A DNA stretch of 64,000 nt from NCBI RefSeq assembly GCF_000264995.1, contig NW_006767443.1:708330-772329 (forward strand), written 5' to 3'. A model generated the notes under the pieces. That model saw only the letters and a program-made list of their open reading frames with translations. It made no database searches and was not told the origin of the DNA. This document shows positions 24,345 to 36,480 of this stretch, piece after piece; position 1 is the first letter of the stretch, and every line of letters starts with the position of its first letter. Made by a program: the position numbers and the translations under genes. Source of the DNA: Punctularia strigosozonata HHB-11173 SS5 (taxonomy: Eukaryota; Basidiomycota; Agaricomycetes; Corticiales; Punctulariaceae).

Positions 24345-25205
24345 ATGGCGATCATCCCGACGCTCGCCTGCCTCGTCCTCGCGACCCTCTCCCGGGCCGC
24401 CAGCCTCGACTTCGACCTGCCCCAGCTCGTCAACCTCCGCGTCGAAGGCGCGCACAACCGCACGATCTTCGAGGGCCCGATCCTCACCCGCGGGCACGAC
24501 GTCGCGACTCCCTCTGGCGGGACGCACCACTGCGACGGCACGAACCTCGGCGCGAACCCGAAACCGGGCGCGACGTGCACCGCCGCGCTCTCCGACGCCG
24601 CGCACCTCGCCGGCTTCACGTTCGACGGGTGAGCTCCGGACCTCTGCATATATATATACATACGTCGTACTGACGCGCACGTTCTTGTTCTATCGTTCGC
24701 TGTCGTGCTCGCCAGGACGTTCCAAGACGACTTCGACGACTTCTTCATCACCCGCGTCGCGTCGAGCGCACAGACCGCGACGCAGTTCTGGGGGCTGCTG
24801 CTCGACTTCCAATTCACGCCCGTCGGCGGGTGTCAGCAGGAGGTGACGAGCGGCGCGGACGTCCTCTGGGCCTTCGACGCGTTCAGCGCCGCGCACTTCC
24901 TCAAACTCGCCGGTTCCTCGAGCGTGGCGCACGTCGACGAGACCCTGACGTTCACCGTCACGGACGGGACGAGCGGCACACCGGTGGCCGGCGCCGAGAT
25001 GAAGGTGCGGCAGGCTCTATACTCGGTGCGTTCGCGTACTCTTCGCGCTCATGCATCGTTGCAGGATGGGTCGTTCGTGCTCGGAACGTCGGATGCAGCT
25101 GGGCACGTCTCGATCAGGCCAACCGCGCCGGGCACGCTGTCGCTGAAGGCAGCACAGCAGGGATCAATACAGAGCAATCGCGTCGATATCCTTGTCCTTC
25201 CCTGA
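24345..25205 (+). CDS. Secreted DUF4430-like protein
   Basis: A small secreted or cell-surface protein of unknown function. The first 18 or so residues form a classic signal peptide (MAIIPTLACLVLATLSRA). The body resembles fungal DUF4430-type proteins: GPILTRGHDVATPSGGTHHC near the N-terminus, WGLLLDFQFTPVGGCQQEV and then GADVLWAFDAF in the middle. The end is an Ig-like piece with the typical phrase TLSLKAAQQGSIQSNRVDIL. The intron is at 24630-24715 by the join FDG/TFQDDFDDFF. A further 63 nt stretch (25004-25066, GTGCGG...TTGCAG) could be a second intron; removing it keeps frame and gives EMKDGSFVLG. The stop is 93 bp from the stop of the opposite-strand peptidase. Confidence 0.65.
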
Positions 25206-25298
25206 CACTCGCGGCATGCGTTCCGCGGGATAAATATCGACGGGTTTTTTCTTGGTTTCCAAAGATGGCCTGTTTTGATGATATTTCAAGTACAAAAT

Positions 25299-27634
25299 CT
25301 ACAGCTCCGCCTCGTCGACGTTGAGGATCAGCGTCGTAAAGAATCGAATCATCTCCATGAAGGCGTCCACCTCGATGTCTTGAATGTAATCAGCGCCGTG
25401 ACCAAGAAAGAGTAACGAGACGCGAGCAACATACTTTCGTTGACGGTATGCACACCGTTGAGCACCTTGCCCTTCGCGCGATGGTGGTTGTACCGGAAGA
25501 TATGCTTCGACAGCGCCCAGTAGTACCGCGTATCTAGCATGACACCGTCGCTCAGACGAAAGAAGAAGAAAAAAAATGTATCGCGAAAGAGATGCGAACG
25601 ACGTACCGGTGTTACCGGTCATGATACCGGGCGCGATCGTGATCGCGTCCTCCTCGTAGCTGAGGCCGCGGTGCGCCGCGTACGCCGCCTTGATCGTCCC
25701 GCTGAGGACCTTGTACGGCGCCGCGTCGGTGGGCGTGATCGGCGCGGGCTCCAGCGCGGTGCCCCACGCGTCGGTGAGCGTGAGCGTGCCCCACGCGGGC
25801 GCGCCCTCAGCCTCGGTCGAGACCTTCTCGCCGAACGCGGTGTACGAGAGGTTGAACTTGTCCGCAAGGTCGGCGAGGAGCGCCGAATCGTGCTCTTTCA
25901 CGGCATCCACGGAGCTGCGTGAGTCGCGTCAGCGTTATAGTTTTCACTCAGAATATAGAAAGAAAACAAAAAAAAAGATGGGGGGAATGGAGCTTACCTG
26001 TCGGTCGCGATGCGGTGGTTGACGACGGCCCAGGCCTGCTCCGGCAACGCGTTCGTCTTCACGCCGCCGGAGACGAGGTCGATCGCCTGCGTCGTGCCCG
26101 CGAGGCTCTTGAACATCAGATCTTTGAGCAATTCCTCCTCCGCCGCTGCCAGCGCCTTGTCGCACGTCGCGCTCTTTCTAATCGCGCGCTTGAGCCGCTT
26201 GGGTATCTCCGGCGCGTGCGCGGCGAGGCACTGCGTGAGGAGGTAGAGCGGCGTGCCGCGCACGAGGTGCGGCGTGTACGGGTTCGCCTCGTACTTGACG
26301 AGGAGCTGCGAGAGCGCGCCGATGCTCTGTAGACGTGAAAGACGGACGGGGATCAGGCAATCCGTAGCTGCTGCAGGAGGCGCGGCGAGCGACGTACGGT
26401 GTGTTCGGGCGGGATGCTGGAGTGTCCACCGGGCGTGCGGATCTCGACGCGCACGTCGAGGTAGCCCTTCTCGGCGATGCCCGGGCTGGCGAACACGCCC
26501 CCGAACTGCTCGCTGTATCCGCCGCCCTCGTCGACGATCATCGCGAAGTAATCCTCGCCGAACTTCTCCAGGAGGTAGCTGGCGAGCTTTCCGGCGCCCT
26601 GATCGAGGAAGGCCTATGGTGTCGGCGAAAGGAGTGAGGAGGGGCTAGAAGAAGACGTACGCGAGTGCCGCTCACTTCTTCGTCGAAACCGAAGGAGAGC
26701 GTGATGGTGCGGGTGGGGGTGAAACCTTGCGAGAGCAGGGTCTCCACGGTGGTCCTGTCGCATGTCAGGCGAGTGAGTGATGACGCAGAGGAAAAAAATA
26801 ACAGGGCGACGTACAAGATGCCAATGAGACCCGACTTGTCGTCGGAGCTGCCGCGGCCCCAGATGTTCGAGCCGTCGAAGTAGCCGGAGTAAGGTGGGTG
26901 CGTCCACTGGTCAACTGTGGTGGGCTCGACGGGGACAACGTCTGAAACGCAGGTCAGGAATGATCACGACTATTTCTCAAGACTTGCACACCTTGATGAG
27001 CCATGAGCAGGAGCGGCTTGAGTTCCTCCGACGTGCCCTTCCATGTGTAAACGAGGCCATAGGTGTTCACCTTGACCAGGTCAAGCTTCTCGTGGCTAAC
27101 AACCGAAGTCAGTGCCCCAGTACAGGCTGTAGAGAACGGCACGACTCACACGAGTGGGAAAGCCTCTGCCAAATAGTCGTGGAACGGGCCAAACGCCTCC
27201 CAGCGTGGGTCCTCGCCAACCTCATCCATCTTGTCGTAGCTCTCCGTCGGCACCCGCACTGCGCCGCTCAGCCAGTCGATAGACTTGTTCACGAACGCCT
27301 CCGTGCCAATGAGCTGGCTCAGCGTCTCGAACACGTCCGCGTTCTTCGATGGCACGGTCGCCGGGACTTGCGGGCACAGCTCGGCCGTCGACGCGAGGTC
27401 GTGGTGGTGAGGGCGCGCGTGCGGATGTCCCACATCCCGCGCAGGTTGGCTACCCGAGGCCCAGTGGACGAATCCGGGGTTCGTGCTGCGTAGCAAGAAG
27501 ATGGAGAGCAGCGCGAACGCGCCGAGGACGCCAAAGGTGCGTCTGCGGCTCGTCGACGCCGTGGGCGCAGCGGCCGGGGCAGGGCCCTGGTAGAGCGGAA
27601 TCGCCTTCTCGTCACGGCCTAGGTAGGTGGACAT
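25299..27634 (-). CDS. M20 zinc peptidase, Gly-Xaa carboxypeptidase (CPS1-like)
   Basis: Dinuclear-zinc carboxypeptidase of the M20 family, like yeast vacuolar carboxypeptidase S, releasing C-terminal residues from short peptides for nitrogen recycling. The start ATG is at 27634 (MSTYLGRDEKAIPLYQG). A single membrane anchor follows (FGVLGAFALLSIFLL), fitting a type II protein sorted to the vacuole. Active-site motifs are in order: LLLMAHQDVVPVEP (His ligand, Asp; split by an intron after HQ), WGRGSSDDKSGLIGIL (bridging Asp), LSFGFDEEVSGTRG (Glu base and ligand) and IVDEGGGY. The dimerisation domain has RTPGGHSSIPPEHTSIG. C-terminal pieces include GIMTGNT, DTRYYWALSKHIFRYNHHR and HTVNE. At least ten exons. 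Confidence 0.93.
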
Positions 27635-28534
27635 GGTGCAAAGCGAGCAGGGCCGTCGAGTGCTGCGGTTTATATGGTGGGATGACTCTTGCCCAGGCGC
27701 GATGGCGAGAGGATTCGGCCGTCGGGAGCTGGCCACATGCTACGAGATTAGATAGGCAATTGATTCCGGGAGCGTTTGATCGGTTTACCCATCCCTCATC
27801 GCAATATCGTTCTAACGAGACCTGCGAAGGATACCTGCAAGCTATGTAACACATCGGGGACAAGGAAAGGTGAAACGGGAGATGTGTCTTCAAGTCACTG
27901 CAACCAACCTCTGACCAGCGCCAACGCGCCTGCCGCCGCCTGCGAAACTTCTATTGCAATTTATGCTCGTCTTCCGCAATAGTTCATGCCAGTGCAACGT
28001 CCTGTTCGCACTCATCACCGCGTCATTCATCGAGGCTAATCTTGTCGGCGGGCGCGATTACAACAACAACAATAAAGTGCACCTTGCCCTGTTTGCGGCT
28101 CGGGCACATCCATGCGACCCATACCAGTCCGAGCGCTAATACACTTGGCCTCACGCCGGAATACACACCGTAGCCTGGATGTGCCTGCTTCTTTGCGCAC
28201 GGCGCTCGTTGTCGGGACGAATCCATCAGGGTTGGTTCCCGGAAGGGCTTTGTGCGGAGGCACGGGACAACTGTCCTGCGGCAACATAGCCTTACCTGGC
28301 GATACCTTCGTGTATCGCGGGAGAGGCCAAGCTGATGTCCGTGCTCGTTACGCTTCCTTTCTGGCGCGCGAACCGGTGAGTACCACCATGTATGGCTCCA
28401 TTTCACTCCGCGCTGGTTGATGCCAGCTATTGATAGGGAACTTCTCACCTCGCTGATGCGGTTTCGTTTATAACGAGCAACCGCTTCATGCAACCACTGC
28501 CTATCTAAAGCCAGCATAATACTTACTGTGGAAG
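27635..28534. other. Intergenic region, peptidase / DUF6533 gene 2
   Basis: 900 bp between divergent genes. A few short frames lack protein-like character on either strand. It should carry both promoters; nothing else is supported. Confidence 0.4.
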
Positions 28535-30729
28535 ATGGCGGTATCAGTGCCCATCAAGGCTGCAGAACAGGCTGATGAAGCCTTGTATGTGGTGTCGATA
28601 TCAGCTCGCTTCTCGCAAAACTAACTGTATGGCATAGGCTATTAGAGCATTGGATCACGATATCCGTGATCGCGTTATTTGCCTACGAATATGGTGCGTG
28701 ACATATGGTCTTAACAACTACAGAGTCGCGCTTATGGTATGATTTCGATGGCCTGTTTGCAGTGATCACACTCAGCGATGAGGTACCCGAAGCGCTATCT
28801 TCTGCACAAATTCTGACTGAACACCCTCCGCTCGTCAGATCGATCGAGCCTGGAATAAGAGATGGAGTCTCGCTACCGTCTTGTTCTTCTTGAACAGATA
28901 TTTCTCGATGTTCGAGATATTCTCGGTGGCCATGATATCATTCAACCCTGCCTGGTTTAACGCGGTAGGTAGTCATTTCTACGACTATTCATCACCATGT
29001 GCGCGCGATTGACCCTGTTCGCGATGTCATAGGTGTCAGTGGCATACTCTTTTACCAATTTCGCCGGCAGGAAAGCTCACGCCTCTCGCTAGCTGCACGC
29101 GCTTCGTCAAGTTTCAAGGCGCCGGCTCTTCGGTAGCTGTCGGGATCGGCGAAGGTGTGCTACCAAATCGCTCTGTATACCCTGCCTGTGAGCTCACGCC
29201 TTACAACGGATAGCGTTGATGATTCTTCGCGTCCACGCAATCTATCAGAATCGGCTCGTGGCGATCGTTCTTTCGCTCTGTCTGGCTGGTCAGATCATCC
29301 TGCAGAGCGTCGTGGTGTCGCAGGGATCCGGTACGTCTTTACCTTGAACGTGCACAGCGCAGCGTGTTCATGAGATTAATATGCGATCGACGAGAAGCTC
29401 TCTTCGAGCCGACAGGTGGGTGCGTTCTGGTAACGAAGACCTCAGTCTACTGGATCGCACCGCTCGTCACGGAATGCCTGATCTTTATTCTGACGATGTG
29501 GCGACTGCGCTTCTACTTCAGCGGAGGGGCATCTATGCCGTACGTATTGTCCCTTAGTGGCATCCGCGCCTATCGCTGACCATCATCCAGTGCTATGAGA
29601 TTATTCCTCCGGGTGAGCATGAGCGTTATAACTGAAGGGTTGATTTCAAGGGGCTTGACTCGCGATCGAGTAGGACGGAGTCGCTTACTTCCTCGTGGTT
29701 TTCACGGCGAATCTGATCAACGCCATCGTTTTCCTCGTAAGCCGCATAACGCAGGCTCTCGCGTATCTCTGCTTACAAGTGCGCTCAGACGGCGCAGCCA
29801 TCACGCAAGGAGATATTCGCCGCCGTGAGCCAGGTAGTGACATCCATAACTGTTTCGAGGTAACCAACCTCTCGTCAATGCCCGTCGATACGAGAGCGAC
29901 GTCATTCTAAGCAATGGCCCTGATCCCAGATTATACTTGAATCTGAAGGGCTTCTACTCTCCGCCCCAAGATGTACCAGACGTCTCTCAGGCGACCGAAA
30001 GCGGCCCCATCACCTTTGGGCGACACTCGGAGAAGCAAAACGGACAGGATCCGCGAGATTGGCAAACGTTCAACGACTATTATGATCCGTATGCGGCCAA
30101 CGTCGGTATCGCGTCGGATCCTGGCGAAATTCCACTCACAATCATGCGGCATACCCGCTGTTCGGTGAGCGTTTGAGATGCTCCTTCGCTTGTGTGCACT
30201 TAGCTTGGCGACTCGATGTAGCATGATCCCGAATCTGACTCCCCACATACGGGCTGCGTAGTTTGAGCCCGCCGCTATCGCCGTGCGTTTATTCCTTCTA
30301 TGGCCGGTTTGGCCACCGCTGAATAAAAGCAACACCACTTCACAGGTCGATCGTTTCGGTGACAGCATCACCGTAAACTCCTGGCAGACACGATGGGAGC
30401 GCCATGGACCGCCAACCAGGTCTTGAACATGATTGTTGCTTGCACGTTGCTTGGATGTGTTTCAAGTCTCAAAACAGCTCCACGTCACGAGTGAACAACA
30501 ACGCAGTGTCTCCGAATTCTGTTCCGCTTCCAGCGTGCCCGCGCTGATGTTCGGGAAACCGGTGCTGGACACGATGCCGTCCTTCGGCACCTCCACTGAG
30601 GACGTGCCCCCTTCGCCGGACGACTTCGCTGTAGATGCAGTGCCTGCCTTCCGGCCTTACCAGTGCAGCGCACCAATACCGCTCAGCGACCTCGAAGGCG
30701 GACGTGAGCGCAGAAGCCGGTTTCGATGA
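28535..30729 (+). CDS. DUF6533-domain multi-pass membrane protein 2
   Basis: Paralogue of the gene at 18550. Exon 1 is MAVSVPIKAAEQADEAL. Later exons give LLEHWITISVIALFAYEY, VITLSDE, WNKRWSLATVLFFLNRYFS, MFEIFSVAMISFNPAWFNA, LASCTRFVKFQGAGSS, MILRVHAIYQNRLVAIVLSL, VYWIAPLVTECLIFILTMW, GVAYFLVVFTANLINAIVFL and KEIFAAVSQVVTSITVS. The tail then reads LYLNLKGFYSPPQDVPDVSQ... Two ends are possible: a stop at 30174-30176, or splicing from a good donor (GTGAGC) just before it, across about 310 nt, to an exon at 30478-30729. That exon carries the family tail (FGKPVLDTMPSFGTSTED, IPLSDLEGGRE, RSRFR). I favour the second, in frame at phase 0. Confidence 0.7.
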
Positions 30730-31092
30730 CAAGTGGTTCGACGAAATGAATGGTTATAGCTAGACAATGGTTTCATGTAATTCATAGTCATACACAACCT
30801 TCCAACTTATGTCTAAGGTTATAGCAACTCTGCGACGTAGACAGGTTGTCTTCATTGGGCATCAGAGCTTACCGTAATGACATAACACGCCTCAACCGGT
30901 ACACTACTGGTAGAGAAGTTGCGAGTCGGCATGGTTTGCCATTGGTGTCAAAATGATATTAATTTCAATGATCTAATCGGGTTGATGTGTATGCTGAGAT
31001 CTATTGGCAGGGCGCGGTGGATGGATTCGGTGAACAATACTGGACGGTATCTTCGTCATGAGCATTCAGGATGCACTCCGATAGGCCTTGGA
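30730..31092. other. Convergent intergenic, DUF6533-2 / GatA
   Basis: 363 bp, AT-richer than its neighbours, between converging genes. No supported gene or repeat. Confidence 0.45.
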
Positions 31093-32960
31093 TTAACACA
31101 TCGTCTGTTCCACCATTTTTCCGACATACCACAGCATCTTCTCGCACCCCCACTGTCCCACAATGCTCACGCCCACCGGCCAACCGTCGTCGCCCTCGCC
31201 AGCGGGCACGCTGAGAGCTGGAAGCCCCGCGAGCGACGCCGGTACGGTGAGCACGTCCTGTACGTAAGCGTCCAGCGCATCGGCCGACCCCGATGCACCG
31301 CCTGCCCTTTGTAAGGGAGGCGCCGTTCGAATCGCAGAAGGATGGATCAAGACATCGACTTTGTCCGCGGTATCGGCCGTTTCTCCCGTCCAAGTAAGAG
31401 CGTTGGGCACGGTGAAGACACGGTCGAAATCGTGTTTGATCAACTGCCGCACGCGTTGGGCTTGAAGGAAGTAGTTATCGAAGGCGCTGCCAAGGTGACG
31501 AAATTCAGGGCCGATCGGCCATAAAGTCAATGAATCATGACATACTCGGCGGTTAGAGCGTATGTGCCAAGTAGAATGCGTTTCTTCACTTCCGATCCGA
31601 ACCCTTTAGTGCGTGTATGGGCGTAAACCCTCGAGGTCTTCGTAATATCACTCCCTGGAGGCGGGATCACGCGTAGACCTGATTAAACACACGTGAGTGC
31701 ATGATCGTCGGACACGACCCAGTACAAGGGCTCACCATACTGCACTCCATCGTACCTTGCCAGATTACTGCTCGCCTCCGCACTCGCGATGACATAGTAT
31801 GCACTGAGAGCATAAGCAGTGGAAGGTAGCGACACCGGGACGATCTCGGCGCCCTGCTCTGCTAACGCTTGGAGAACCCGTCGCACGGGCGACACTACCG
31901 ACTGAGAGAGCTCGGAGGGGAAGTATTCCTGTGGGATGCCGATGCGGAGGCCGTGGGCAGGCGTTGGCAGGTCCGAATGAGGCGACATAGTTCGCATCCT
32001 GCGATCACAAAACGCGGAGGCACTGCCCCGGGTGCGCATTGGCAAGGACGTGGGGTCTCCGTGGTCATGACAATTCATGATATCTACGGCAAAGGATGCG
32101 ATCATTAGCGGACAATCTTTGAAGCCCCACTATATAAACTGTACCAAAGGTCCGTTCTACTTCAGATATGTTTTTGGCGAGTATACCCACACAGTCCAAG
32201 CTATCTGCATACGATACGACGCCTCGTCTATAATATGAATCGTCAGCATGAGAATACGCAAGTCGGTAGAATACGCACCTGCTTATTAGGCCATAAGACG
32301 GCTTGAACCCAACGACGCCGCAGTAAGAAGCCGGTAAACGGACAGAACCGCCGGTATCCGTTCCTAGTGCACTATCCTTCAGCTGGCGTCAGACACTGTC
32401 GCCAGACGGTCTTATGGGAAGCTTACACATCACACATTCCCGCACGAACGGCAGCGGCACTACCTCCAGAGCTTCCGCCAGCTGATCTGGGTTCAACGCC
32501 GGTCTGGCGATGTTCAGAACCGAGTTTGTACGGGTTGACGACGGGTCCGTGCGTTGAATGCACGTTTAGCGAGCTGCATCACCCTTGAGCACGAGGGTTG
32601 TATGACTGGGGTAAGATGAACGCACCCCATACCGAACTCGTCGCAGTTAGTCTTCCCGATGATGTGGGCGCCTTGCTCGCGCAGCAACCGGACGCACGTC
32701 GCCTCATATGGAGAGACAAAGTCGGCAAGCATGGCAGAGGAGCACGTCGTAGGCATTGACGCGGTACAGATGTTGTCCTTGACCGCGACGACAACTCCAC
32801 CTCGATTCTCGTCTTCGGTCGGTTCCGCGACGTGGACCATGGCGTTCACGACGCCATTGAATTTTTGGATGGCTGTCCGATGTCCGGAAGGCCTGATAGG
32901 ATAATGCCTTGAGCCATGTAGAAGGGGCCGAAGCTTGGCTACGCGCAGCGACCTCCGCAT
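31093..32960 (-). CDS. HER2: Mitochondrial glutamyl-tRNA(Gln) amidotransferase subunit A
   Basis: GatA-type amidase that releases ammonia from glutamine so that mischarged Glu-tRNA(Gln) is converted to Gln-tRNA(Gln) in mitochondria. The start is the ATG at 32960; the Arg-rich beginning ([20 protein letters not shown]) suits import. The amidase-signature catalytic triad is visible: Lys in VVVAVKDNI, and the Ser pair in [14 protein letters not shown], followed by [20 protein letters not shown]. Other family phrases are [43 protein letters not shown] and [20 protein letters not shown]. The protein ends [10 protein letters not shown]. At least seven exons. It shares an 80 bp upstream gap with ARP2, which runs the other way. 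Confidence 0.92.
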
Positions 32961-33040
32961 TTACGAGGCAGCGGTCGTGGCGGGACGCAACGCGCGAGTG
33001 ACTTCATCTTGTGTTCTGCCGTGATCGACCAGCGTCGAAG
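32961..33040. promoter_or_regulatory. Very short bidirectional promoter, GatA / Arp2
   Basis: The start codons of GatA (minus) and Arp2 (plus) lie only 80 bp apart. Transcription start sites must lie within this gap or inside the opposite gene. This is inferred from geometry alone. Confidence 0.45.
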
Positions 33041-34606
33041 ATGGATCCAACAAAGCCGCTCGTCGTCGACAACGGTACCGGTGTATGCTATATGAAATCC
33101 ATGGACAAAGTGTCTCTATGCTGATTGACACTCGAAGTTCGTCAAAGTGGGCTACGCCGGCTCCAACTTCCCCGAGCATGGTGCGCAGCTATCTCCATCA
33201 ACTGCCCATCGCATTGGCTAAGCGCGGTTCATGGTGAACCACAGTATTCCCATCGCTGGTTGGTCGCCCCATCTTGCGCGCGGAGGAGCGTGTCGGGAGC
33301 GCCGTGATCAAGGACATCATGGTCGGCGACGAGGCTGCCGAGAACCGCAACTACCTCCAGGTTACGCAGCCGATGGAGCATGGCATCGTTCGCAACTGGG
33401 AGGACATGAAGCATCTGTGGGACTACACTTTCTACGAGAAGCTTAAGGTGGACCCTGCAGGCAAGAAGGTTCTGTTGACGGAGCCGCCGATGAACCCCAA
33501 GGTTAACCGGCAACGCATGTGTCAAGTCATGTTCGAGGAATACGGATTCCAGGGAGTTTACGTCGCGATCCAGGCCGTGCTCACCCTCTACGCGCAAGGT
33601 GCGTTCGTCCATGTCATATCATGTAATGCGATCGTCTTATTGTGCCCCCAGGTCTGACGACTGGTGTTGTGGTCGACTCCGGTGATGGCGTGACACACAT
33701 TGTCCCCGTATACGACGGGTTCGCATTACCCCATTTGACTCGTCGTCTGGATATCGCCGGTCGAGATGTTACTCGATACTTGATTAAACTTCTCCTTATG
33801 CGAGGATACGCCTTCAATCGAACCGCCGACTTCGAAACGGTACGAGAGATCAAGGAAAAACTCTGCTATGTCAGGTGCGCTCCAAGTGCCCTTCAAGTGT
33901 GATCATCTGTCTGATCAATGCCGCCAGCTATGACCTTGACCTCGACACTCGCCTGTCGGAAGAGACAACGGTGCTGGTCGAGAGTTATACGGTATGTTGT
34001 CACTTCTCCTTGCAGCCCTTTCATCTATCTGAGGCTTTTCCAGCTTCCCGATGGCCGGACAATCAAAGTCGGCTCAGAGCGCTTTGAGGCCCCTGAATGC
34101 ATGTTCCAACCCCACCTTGTGGACATTGAACAACCGGGTGTGGCAGGTATGCGCATTCTCCACATGCCAATGCAATAGCCAATCACTGACATTTGGTCCG
34201 TTCAGAAATGCTCTTCCAAACCATCCAGGCGGCAGCCGTCGACATTCGCTCCGAGCTTTACAAACACATCGTTCTCTCCGGTGGTTCGAGCATGTATCCC
34301 GGTCTGCCCAGTCGACTTGAGAAAGAGATGAAGCAACTCTACCTGACTCGGGTACTAAACGGGAACCCCGAGCGGCTAAAAGTGAGATTCTGTCTGCATC
34401 TAGTCATCGTTCACTGACGTGACCCCCACGAACAGAACTTCAAGATCCGCATCGAAGACCCGCCGCGTCGGAAGCACATGGTCTTCCTCGGCGGCGCCGT
34501 CCTCGCCGACATCATGAAGAATCGTGAGGAATTCTGGATTTCCCGCGAAGAATGGTACGAACAGGGCGCGCGGGCACTGGATAAGCTGGGACGCGGCGAG
34601 AGCTAG
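33041..34606 (+). CDS. ARP2: Actin-related protein 2 (Arp2/3 complex)
   Basis: Subunit of the Arp2/3 complex, which nucleates branched actin filaments at sites of endocytosis and growth. Exon 1 ([14 protein letters not shown]) carries the actin-fold phosphate-1 loop and is followed by [14 protein letters not shown]. The rest reads [79 protein letters not shown] (phosphate-2), [40 protein letters not shown] and [20 protein letters not shown]. It ends LDKLGRGES. Order and length fit Arp2 rather than actin or Arp3. About seven exons with short introns. Confidence 0.95.
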
Positions 34607-35860
34607 ATGCATCGTGCGAGAAGTAGGGTTACTTATACGTATCGTTGGAAGAGGTGTGCGGTGCTGAGTCTGCAATGTAATGTACGATGGAACACTTGTC
34701 AGCACCCTGTGAGATGTCCGAGTCCGCATTGGGTGAACGGCATCCACGGTACATATGTATCGCTTTACCAGCTTCCATTGTTGAGCGAGCAATAGTTTAA
34801 CAAGAGCACAAGGACACTTATGCTACAGTCGGTAGTCGTTACACAAACTACAATGCTTTGCGAAGTCCTTGCATTGATTACGGCGGTTCTGGATTTGGGT
34901 AGTTCTATGACGATCTTTGTTGGACAAAAATACAACAAACATTAAGCCCGATGCCATTCTGTTACAGCCACTGTGTAGTGCTGAGACAGGGCTAGGCCTA
35001 TCCAATGTATTTAGTGTGCGAGAACTGAGGCAAAATCAGAGGCTGCCGGAATGGGAGGTAGATTGGATGTAGTAAGGATATGTTATGATGGAACTCGTAG
35101 CTAAAACGGGGCGAAAGCGAATGCTAATTGGGATTGCTGCTCCTCGGAACTACGTACGATGGGCCCTTTATATCCCTACGTGTCCGCTGCGTTCACCCAA
35201 TCCTGCTTCACCGATCACATTGCGTATCTTGGAATCCGTCGTGCACCAATCCGCGAGCACCTCGTATTGCGCCAGGGCCGGAGAGTAGGGCGTGGAATGT
35301 TGTCAAAGCTGCCGGGAAGCTCTTGCTCGTTGCCGAGGGTTGTAGTGATCAAAACCGAATGCTCGAGCCCGCGATGATCGAGGTGTTGTCGCGGTCGCTG
35401 TGATGCCCAGGTGCGTGCCGGAGTTGCCGCGGTTGTCATGCCATGAGGGCGTCAGGAACGTGGTGACGTCGTAGGATCAAGCAGTGCGTGTTGCAAGCAC
35501 GTCGGCGGCCGTCGAGAGGGTGATGGTGGTGGTGGTTGAAAGCGGCGACAGCAGTGGCGATGTAACGGGTGGTTTGGGGCATAGATAGTGTGGGCAATGA
35601 GGCGACAGGTCCAACGAGACACGAGATAAAAACCTTGGAAGCCCAATGACAGAACAACACTCGTGTCTGGCCACTGCAGCTTCCTAAGGTTCTGGGCCCC
35701 TTTGACTCAATGTGCTCACATTGGTTGTCAGGACGGCCCAGTCTCGGCCTAGTGGCTTGGTGGTGGGGAGAGGAAAGCGACGGCCACGCGATAACGAAGC
35801 GGCATACTTGTTTGTGGCAGTGCAGACGTCGGCGGGCGTGTTCACGTTGGGCGCGCCACA
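34607..35860. other. Gene-poor stretch at the island edge
   Basis: About 1.25 kb after the Arp2 stop. It should begin with the Arp2 3' UTR. Several frames up to 140 codons exist but none has recognisable domains or consistent coding character. It marks the switch from gene-dense DNA to the AT-richer island. Confidence 0.35.
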
Positions 35861-35869
35861 ACTGCCTGA

Positions 35870-36280
35870 AACTTCCGGGAAGTTCTGCTAACTTTGGCTA
35901 AGTCTGTGTAACTTCATGAACATACATCCAGGTATGGCGACACTCACGTACATTGCTGGACCTTCAGATACTTACCTGAAGGTATGTCTATGTGCATGTA
36001 ACTCCATGACCTGCTTCAAAGTTCGTCGTACTTTGGCTAGACTTGCATGGAATTTGACCAACTTTCTGGGAGTTGCTCGTACTTCAATGGAGCTTCATCG
36101 TAGTCCATGAGACTTTGACAAACTTTGTGGGACTTTGTCCAAAGTACCTCTCAGGAGGTGGCTGTACTTCCATGTAACTTTGCAAAACTTTCACAAAGTT
36201 TGTACAACTTTGGCTCCAAGTTTTACGAAGTTTGACAAACTCTGGTGGTCATTGTTCTGTTCAAATTTGACAGATTTGAT
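35870..36280. repeat. Short-word repeat field (ACTTTG/CAAAGT)
   Basis: About 400 bp are packed with variants of AACTTTG, ACTTTGT and their complements CAAAGT, ACAAAGTT at irregular spacings of roughly 8-25 nt, for example around 36110-36250 (gacaaactttgtg, cttcacaaagtttg-like words). It is not a clean tandem array. It looks like a degenerate satellite or the scaffold of an old inverted-repeat element. Confidence 0.5.
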
Positions 36281-36319
36281 GAACTTCTGGATCTGAAGGC
36301 AAGAGCAATAATTCCCTAA

Positions 36320-36480
36320 TATATGATCCTCAGTCAAAGTATAAGGGAAAAGATGGGGTTACGCATGTAGTACCTAATATATGACTACAGAGGCATCATA
36401 AGTAAGTTAGGACATAAGGGACATGAAGGAACATGGCAGACTCACTCCTCAGTCAAAGTTAAGGGAAAAGACTGAGGAGA
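36320..36480. repeat. Short direct repeats
   Basis: The phrase CTCAGTCAAAGT followed by AAGGGAAAAGA occurs twice, near 36331 and 36453, and the phrase CCTAATATATGA occurs twice, near 36316 and 36372. These are imperfect direct repeats in non-coding AT-rich DNA. Confidence 0.45.

Noticed and set aside
23871-24817. Minus-strand frames of 269 and 159 codons opposite the secreted-protein gene
   Set aside because: The plus strand has a signal peptide, an intron with a correct join and family motifs; the antisense text is Arg/Glu-rich shadow.
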